This document shows positions 59,080 through 64,000 of a stretch of 64,000 nucleotides of DNA, piece after piece. Within the stretch, counting starts at the first letter, position 1. Each line of letters begins with the position of its first letter. Both the position numbers and the translations under genes were made by a program. Source of the stretch: Symsagittifera roscoffensis (taxonomy: Eukaryota > Xenacoelomorpha > Acoela > Convolutidae). The stretch covers positions 79,779,574-79,843,573 of the forward strand of contig NC_087063.1 of NCBI RefSeq assembly GCF_963678635.1. The letters run 5' to 3'. Under the pieces are notes generated by a model that worked only from the letters and a program-made list of their open reading frames with translations, was not told the origin of the DNA and made no database searches.

Positions 59080-59137
59080 GCGGAATTGATCCAGTGACCT
59101 CTTCTTTGGTAGCCATTTTCTTCACCTCCAGGCCATC
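59080..59137 (-). repeat. tRNA-like SINE signature (A and B boxes)
   Basis: On the minus strand an A-box-like TGGCCTGGAGGTGAAG (59,135-59,120) is followed about 30 bases later by a B-box-like GGATCAATTCC (59,092-59,082), the arrangement of a tRNA-derived RNA polymerase III promoter. There is no full cloverleaf, so this is a SINE fragment or relic, not a tRNA. It is duplicated at about 61,550-61,607. Confidence 0.4.
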
Positions 59138-60829
59138 CCACCCGTTGTTATTCTTAGATAAACTGAAACCTTAGCACAAATGAAAGAAGTTGTCCTTTGC
59201 AAATAATCAGACATTTGTTTGTCGCGGTTTCCGCAGCAAGATATGATGGCTAGTTGTCCCAGATTCAGATTCTACAATTATAAGCGGAGTCCCAAAACGT
59301 AAGTGGATTTGTCAATTTTGTTTTAACTGAGCTTAACCAGTTTTGCTTAAGAACAGTTAAAAGCTACAGCTGGTATTGCTATCTAGACTGCGGAAATTTA
59401 AAGCACGGATATCATGAAACATTGGTTAACTAAATCGATGGATGTCAACCAGTAGTGTTTCCAAAATTTCACAGCAAGCAAACTTTTCGGGATGGATTTA
59501 GAAAAAGGCGCCAAATTAATTTTATTTCTAGGAATATAGAGGTTCAGAGTGATTTCAATTTATCAGTATCTCAGATGAGTTTTTTGAGGTAAGAGGTAGA
59601 ATGTAATGGAAAAAAAATGATATCGAAGTGACAGGAATTAAGATGGAACCTGGCAAGTTGGCGGTAGGATGGTAGGGATTGAGATCAAAGTTTTGGTTTT
59701 CCAACTGTTAGCTTAATTGTAAGTAGTAATTGAGCTTAATCGCTGGTGACTGCTTGCGAATGGTAAATAAAACAATTAAATTAAAAAGGTTCTATATTTG
59801 TGACTGGAATCCTCAAACGATATGCGGTTTTCGCTTTTAAACTTCGGATTCCGCTTACAATCTGAGGATCACTCACAGTTACAGATTCCACAACAGCTCA
59901 AATATACTACACCTAAAAATTTCTCACAAACTGCTCAGGATTTTGCAAAAACACAAATTTTTTTGTTCTACTTTGAGCGTTACAGTGTTTTTTCCAGAAG
60001 ATCAAAGAAAAGAAGCAATAATGCGGATTTCGCACCAAATCTGATTTTGGCATGTTGCGCAATCGACATACAACTCAAAAAATTCACAGTCTATCCTTGT
60101 AACTCATAAAATCTTTTGCTCTAAACGTTCTCTCAATCAAAAAAGAGATAGGTTTGTTCAGGTGATAGAAAATTTTGAAGCCCATGCAGTCATGATTCGA
60201 ACCCTACAGAACATTTTCTAAACATTTACGATTTCTGGTGGGTGATTTTTTTTGATCGAAAAAAAAAGAGATCGCGTATGGTTGTAATATGGGTGCAAGA
60301 GGTAATTCTATAGGTTTTGCAAAGACTTTTAGCGTTTGAGTTTTCTTTCAGCTTTCAGCGGCCTTTTGACAAAAGAAAAATCATAAAAACTGAAAAAGCG
60401 GAAGAAATTTTCTCAGTTAAGTCGGTTTTTTTGTTTTTGTTTTTGTTGTTCAATTAACTTTTGATAGGAAAACAATTTGATTTAGGGGACGTTTTTGACA
60501 AAACTATGTTTCTGACAAATGAAAACGTCAAACTTTTGAATTCAGATTTTATTGACGCCAAATGTAGAAATTTTGTGAAATTTTAAATAATAAATATACA
60601 CCAAAACATTTAAAAAAAACTTAACAACAGTTTGAATTAAAAATTTTACTGAAGCAAAATTACCTTTCACTCAACTTTCAAGAAATGAAATTGTTTTTTA
60701 TTTAGACCTTGGAACTGTATGTAATCATTACAGCAGTCGAATTAGTGAAGCTTTAGAGATTTAGAGTGAAAACAATTATGTCACTTTTTTTATCAGCCGA
60801 ACCAGCTAATAAAACCGCTGATTTTATGA

Positions 60830-63305
60830 TCAATTGGAGGTAACAGGTCAATATGACTTGGACAATATCCTCTCCCAGCATCCAGGCGACAACACAGGCT
60901 CTGCAGTTTTATAGCAGTCGCTGAAGCCCTCCGTGCCACAGAACATGCAAGTCAGTTTCTTCAGTTTTGCATCATTCTTCTCGCATCCGTTTTTAGCAAA
61001 ATAGCGGACCATGTTGCTTTTTTGCGAAAAATGTTGGTCGCACTCTGGAAACAAAAAAAAAACGAAATCAGTCAAGAATTAAAATTAAGACAGTAAATTT
61101 TTTTCACGTTATCGATTTTGTTACTAGAATTGGTATCCGGAATATAAATAGGCTATGACAAAGTCAGCCCTCGTTACAAAAGCAAAGCCCTCTTTATAAT
61201 ATGAAATTGGTTCATATGTGAGGTGAGGGAACAGGAAAAAGAGTCAATAAATTTTAGTGGAATCCGCAAATTCTTAAGCACTATGTATATCTTTTCTCGG
61301 AATCAAGGATCAAATTTTCTCGGAATCCAGGAGCACTATGTATATCTTTTCCCAGAATCCAGGATCAAACCTTTGCCACATTAAATTTGTGATACCCTTC
61401 CGGATGTGAAACCGGTACCTCAATTGTGAAATGCGAGCCTTAAATTTTTTTATGATTAGTCACAATTTTTTTAAAAAAAAAAACGTCTTCTAGGCCACAA
61501 TAATTGTGATTCACGTTTACTTCGTTGCTTTAAAAACATCTTGTAGAGCCGCGGAATTGATCCGGTGACCTCTTCTTTGGTAGCCATTTTCTTCACCTCC
61601 AGGCCATCACACCCGTTGTTATTCTTAGATAAACTGAAACCTTAGCACAAATGAAAGAAGTTGTCCTTTGCAAATAATCAGACATTTGTTTTGTCGCGGT
61701 TTCCGCAGCAAGATATGATGGCTAGTTGTCCCAGATTCAGATTCTACAATTATAAGCGGAGTCCCAAAACGTAAGTGGATTTGTCAATTTTGTTTTAACT
61801 GAGCTTAACCAGTTTTGCTTAAGAACAGTTAAAAGCTACAGCTGGTATTGCTATCTAGACTGCGGAAATTTAAAACACGGATATCATGAAACATTGGTTA
61901 ACTAAATCGATGGATGTCAACCAGTAGTGTTTCCAAAATTTCACAGCAAGCAAACTTTTCGGGATGGATTTAGAAAAAGGCGCCAAATTAATTTTGTTTC
62001 TAGGAATATAGAGGTTCAGAGTGATTTCAATTTATCAGTATCTCAGATGAGTTTTTTGAGGTAAGAGGTAGAATGTAATGGAAAAAAAATGATATCGAAG
62101 TGACAGGAATTAAGATGGAACCTGGCAAGTTGGCGGTAGGATGGTAGGGATTGAGATCAAAGTTTTGGTTTTCCAACTGTTAGCTTAATTGTAAGTAGTA
62201 ATTGAGCTTAATCGCTGGTGACTGCTTGCGAATGGTAAATAAAACAATTAAATTAAAAAGGTTCTATATTTGTGACTGGAATCCTCAAACGATATGCGGT
62301 TTTCGCTTTTAAACTTCGGATTCCGCTTACAATCTGAGGATCACTCACAGTTACAGATTCCACAACAGCTCAAATATACTACACCTAAAAATTTCTCACA
62401 AACTGCTCAGGATTTTGCAAAAACACAAATTTTCAGTTCTGCTTTGAGCGTTACAGTGTTTTTTCCAGAAGATCAAAGAAAAGAAGCAATAATGCGGATT
62501 TCGCTACAAATCTGGCTTTGGCATGTTGCGCAATCGACATACAACTCACAAAATTCACAGTCTATCCTTGTAACTCATAAAATCTTTTGCTCTAAAAGTT
62601 CTCTCAATCAAAAAAGAGATAGGTTTGTTCAGGTGATAGAAATTTTTGAAGCCCATGCAGTCATGATTCGAACCCTACAGAACATTTTCTAAACATTTAC
62701 GATTTCTGTTGGGTGATTTTTTTTGATCGAAAAAAAAAAAGAGATCGCGTATGGTTGTAATATGGGTGCAAGAGGTAATTCTATAGGTTTTGCAAAGACT
62801 TTTAGTGTTTGAGTTTTCTTTCAGCTTTCAGCGGCCTTTTGACAAATGAAAAATAATAAAAACTGAAAAAGCGGAAGAAATTTTCTCAGTTAAGTCGGTT
62901 TTTTTTTGTTTTTGTTTTTGTTGTTCAATTAACTTTTGATAGGAAAACAATTTGATATAAGGGACGTTTATGACAAAACTATATTTCTGACAAATGAAAA
63001 CGTCAATCTTTTGAATTCAGATTTTGTTGACGCCAAATGTAGAAATTTTGTGAAATTTTAAATAATAAATATACACCAAAACATTTAAAAAAAACTTAAC
63101 AACAGTTTGAATTAAAGTTTTTACTGAAGCAAAATTACCTTTCACTCAACTTTCAAGAAATGAAATTGTTTTTTATTTAGACCTTGGAACTGTATGTAAT
63201 CATTACAGCAGTCGAATTAGTGAAGCTTTAGAGATTTAGAGTGAAAACAATTATGTCACTCTTTTTATCAGCCGAACCAGCTAATAAAACCGCTGATTTT
63301 ATGAT
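60830..63305. repeat. Tandem duplication unit 2 (about 2.47 kb)
   Basis: Second copy of 58,359-60,829, offset 2471 bp. At its end the dispersed repeat continues past the duplication breakpoint (GATATAAACTTTTTATTTGC, as at 52,249), whereas unit 1 stops there. This fixes the breakpoint inside the dispersed repeat. Confidence 0.92.
60848..61050 (-). pseudogene. Degenerate zinc-finger-like exon, copy 2 (in tandem duplicate)
   Basis: Same as 58,377-58,575 with KNGC in place of KKRC at the end of the finger. It arose with the 2.47-kb tandem duplication and has no adjacent JmjC exons, because those lie outside the duplicated unit. Confidence 0.5.
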
Positions 63306-64000
63306 ATAAACTTTTTATTTGCCTGAGTTTACGCAAAATTGAAAATAAAGCTTGGGTTGTTTGCTTGGGGTTTGTCTTTTATTCAGTCAACTTTCGTTTT
63401 TGACAGAAGTTTTTTTTTCATCTGAAAATTTTTTTGACATCAGCTGAAATGTTGAAAACTAGTTGGAAAAAAAATTGATACCAACTAAAATTACACAGCC
63501 CACATTAATTCAAAAAAACCTACCACCTTTTGTAAAAAATCACCGCTAACCCAATTTGAGAAAATTGGATCATAACGTAGTTTTTAGTTTATATTCCGCT
63601 GAGAAAGTAAATACCACTTTCGAACCTAGAAACTGATCACACTTTTTTTAAAGTTTTATTGTTCGATTGTGAAAAAAATCAATAGTCAAACCACGATACA
63701 AAAAATTTTGAGCGAGAACAAATTTAAAGACTCTTTCTGATAAAAATACCAAAAAAAAATAGCAACTTTTATACGAGAGTTTTCACTGCGTTCTTATGAA
63801 AACAAAAGTCTTGGGTTTTTGAGACTCAAAAACCACCTCGCGCCACTCAAAACTCGAAAAATGTTTGAAAATTTTTCGACTTATTTCATTACGAGGCCAA
63901 ACTGTGCACTGGATAGGAGCACAATTTTGTGTCTGTATGTTCCTGGATTCCAGAGTCAATTCTTAAAATATGTTCCAAAATGTAAAGGGCTTCAACAAAC
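61685..64000. repeat. Long dispersed repeat, copy at window end
   Basis: Matches 50,641-52,980 to the last base of the window (ending ...GGGCTTCAACAAAC). It overlaps duplication unit 2 up to 63,305. Differences are mainly single substitutions and short homopolymer length changes. No gene. Confidence 0.9.

Larger units (their letters stand above)
58359..60829. repeat. Tandem duplication unit 1 (about 2.47 kb)
   Basis: From TCAATTTGAGGTAACAGG to GATTTTATGA this unit repeats as 60,830-63,305 with few differences. It contains the zinc-finger-like exon, a CCAGGATCAAA-type short repeat (about 58,790-58,910), a tRNA-like SINE signature and a copy of the long dispersed repeat from 59,214. Confidence 0.92.

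Overview
This window looks like nuclear DNA from an AT-rich metazoan, probably an invertebrate, and is dominated by repeats. The evidence is two secreted Kunitz-domain ORFs, decayed exons of metazoan-type nuclear genes (an Artemis-like nuclease, a JmjC protein, a RING protein) bounded by GT/AG introns of about 42 and 70 bases, Ty3/gypsy remnants and many short terminal-inverted-repeat elements. I cannot place the phylum. No bacterial operons, CRISPR arrays or convincing functional RNA genes are visible.

Layout. Bases 1-4.9 kb: AT-rich non-coding DNA with a dispersed-repeat copy, a cluster of palindromic TAATCGATTA-type decamers (1.19-2.14 kb) and a 259-bp inverted-repeat element. Bases 4.9-5.5 kb: a badly decayed Ty3/gypsy integrase. 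Bases 5.7-16.5 kb: two diverged copies of a segment of about 5 kb (5.7-10.76 and 11.65-16.5 kb). Each carries one Kunitz gene on the minus strand, a CA/GA microsatellite and a right end in a 30-bp tandem repeat. Short TIR elements have inserted differently into the two copies, so each copy supplies empty sites for the other, and 8-bp target duplications can be read directly.

Bases 16.2-37.3 kb: about 21 kb (roughly 700 units) of a 30-bp tandem repeat with hierarchical higher-order structure, ending at a 200-base assembly gap (37,320-37,519). The unit length is a multiple of three and the consensus has no stop in any of six frames, so the array is full of long decapeptide-repeat ORFs on both strands. 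I read these as a property of the repeat, not as genes. Bases 37.5-40.6 kb: the 3' part of a Ty3/gypsy pol gene with in-frame stops and frameshifts.

Bases 40.6-53.9 kb: gene-free DNA with a threefold diverged repeat (41.4-44.0 kb), a degenerate minisatellite (45.6-47.6 kb), a hAT-like terminus and a long dispersed repeat (50.6-53.2 kb). Bases 53.9-58.6 kb: minus-strand gene remnants, comprising an apparently intronless Artemis-like ORF with two compensating frameshifts, an acidic/RG-rich ORF, a RING-finger exon with a frameshift, a JmjC exon pair with stop codons and a zinc-finger-like exon. Bases 58.36-63.3 kb: two tandem copies of a unit of about 2.47 kb containing that zinc-finger exon, a tRNA-like SINE signature and the same dispersed repeat seen at 50.6 kb, which continues to the window end.

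The most distinctive structures are the 30-bp, six-frame-open, CpG-dense array that expanded in one of two duplicated segments, and the well-resolved family of nested 8-bp-TSD miniature elements. I found no convincing new multi-gene system. The cluster of decayed nuclear-protein genes at 54-58.6 kb is the region most worth comparing with intact relatives.
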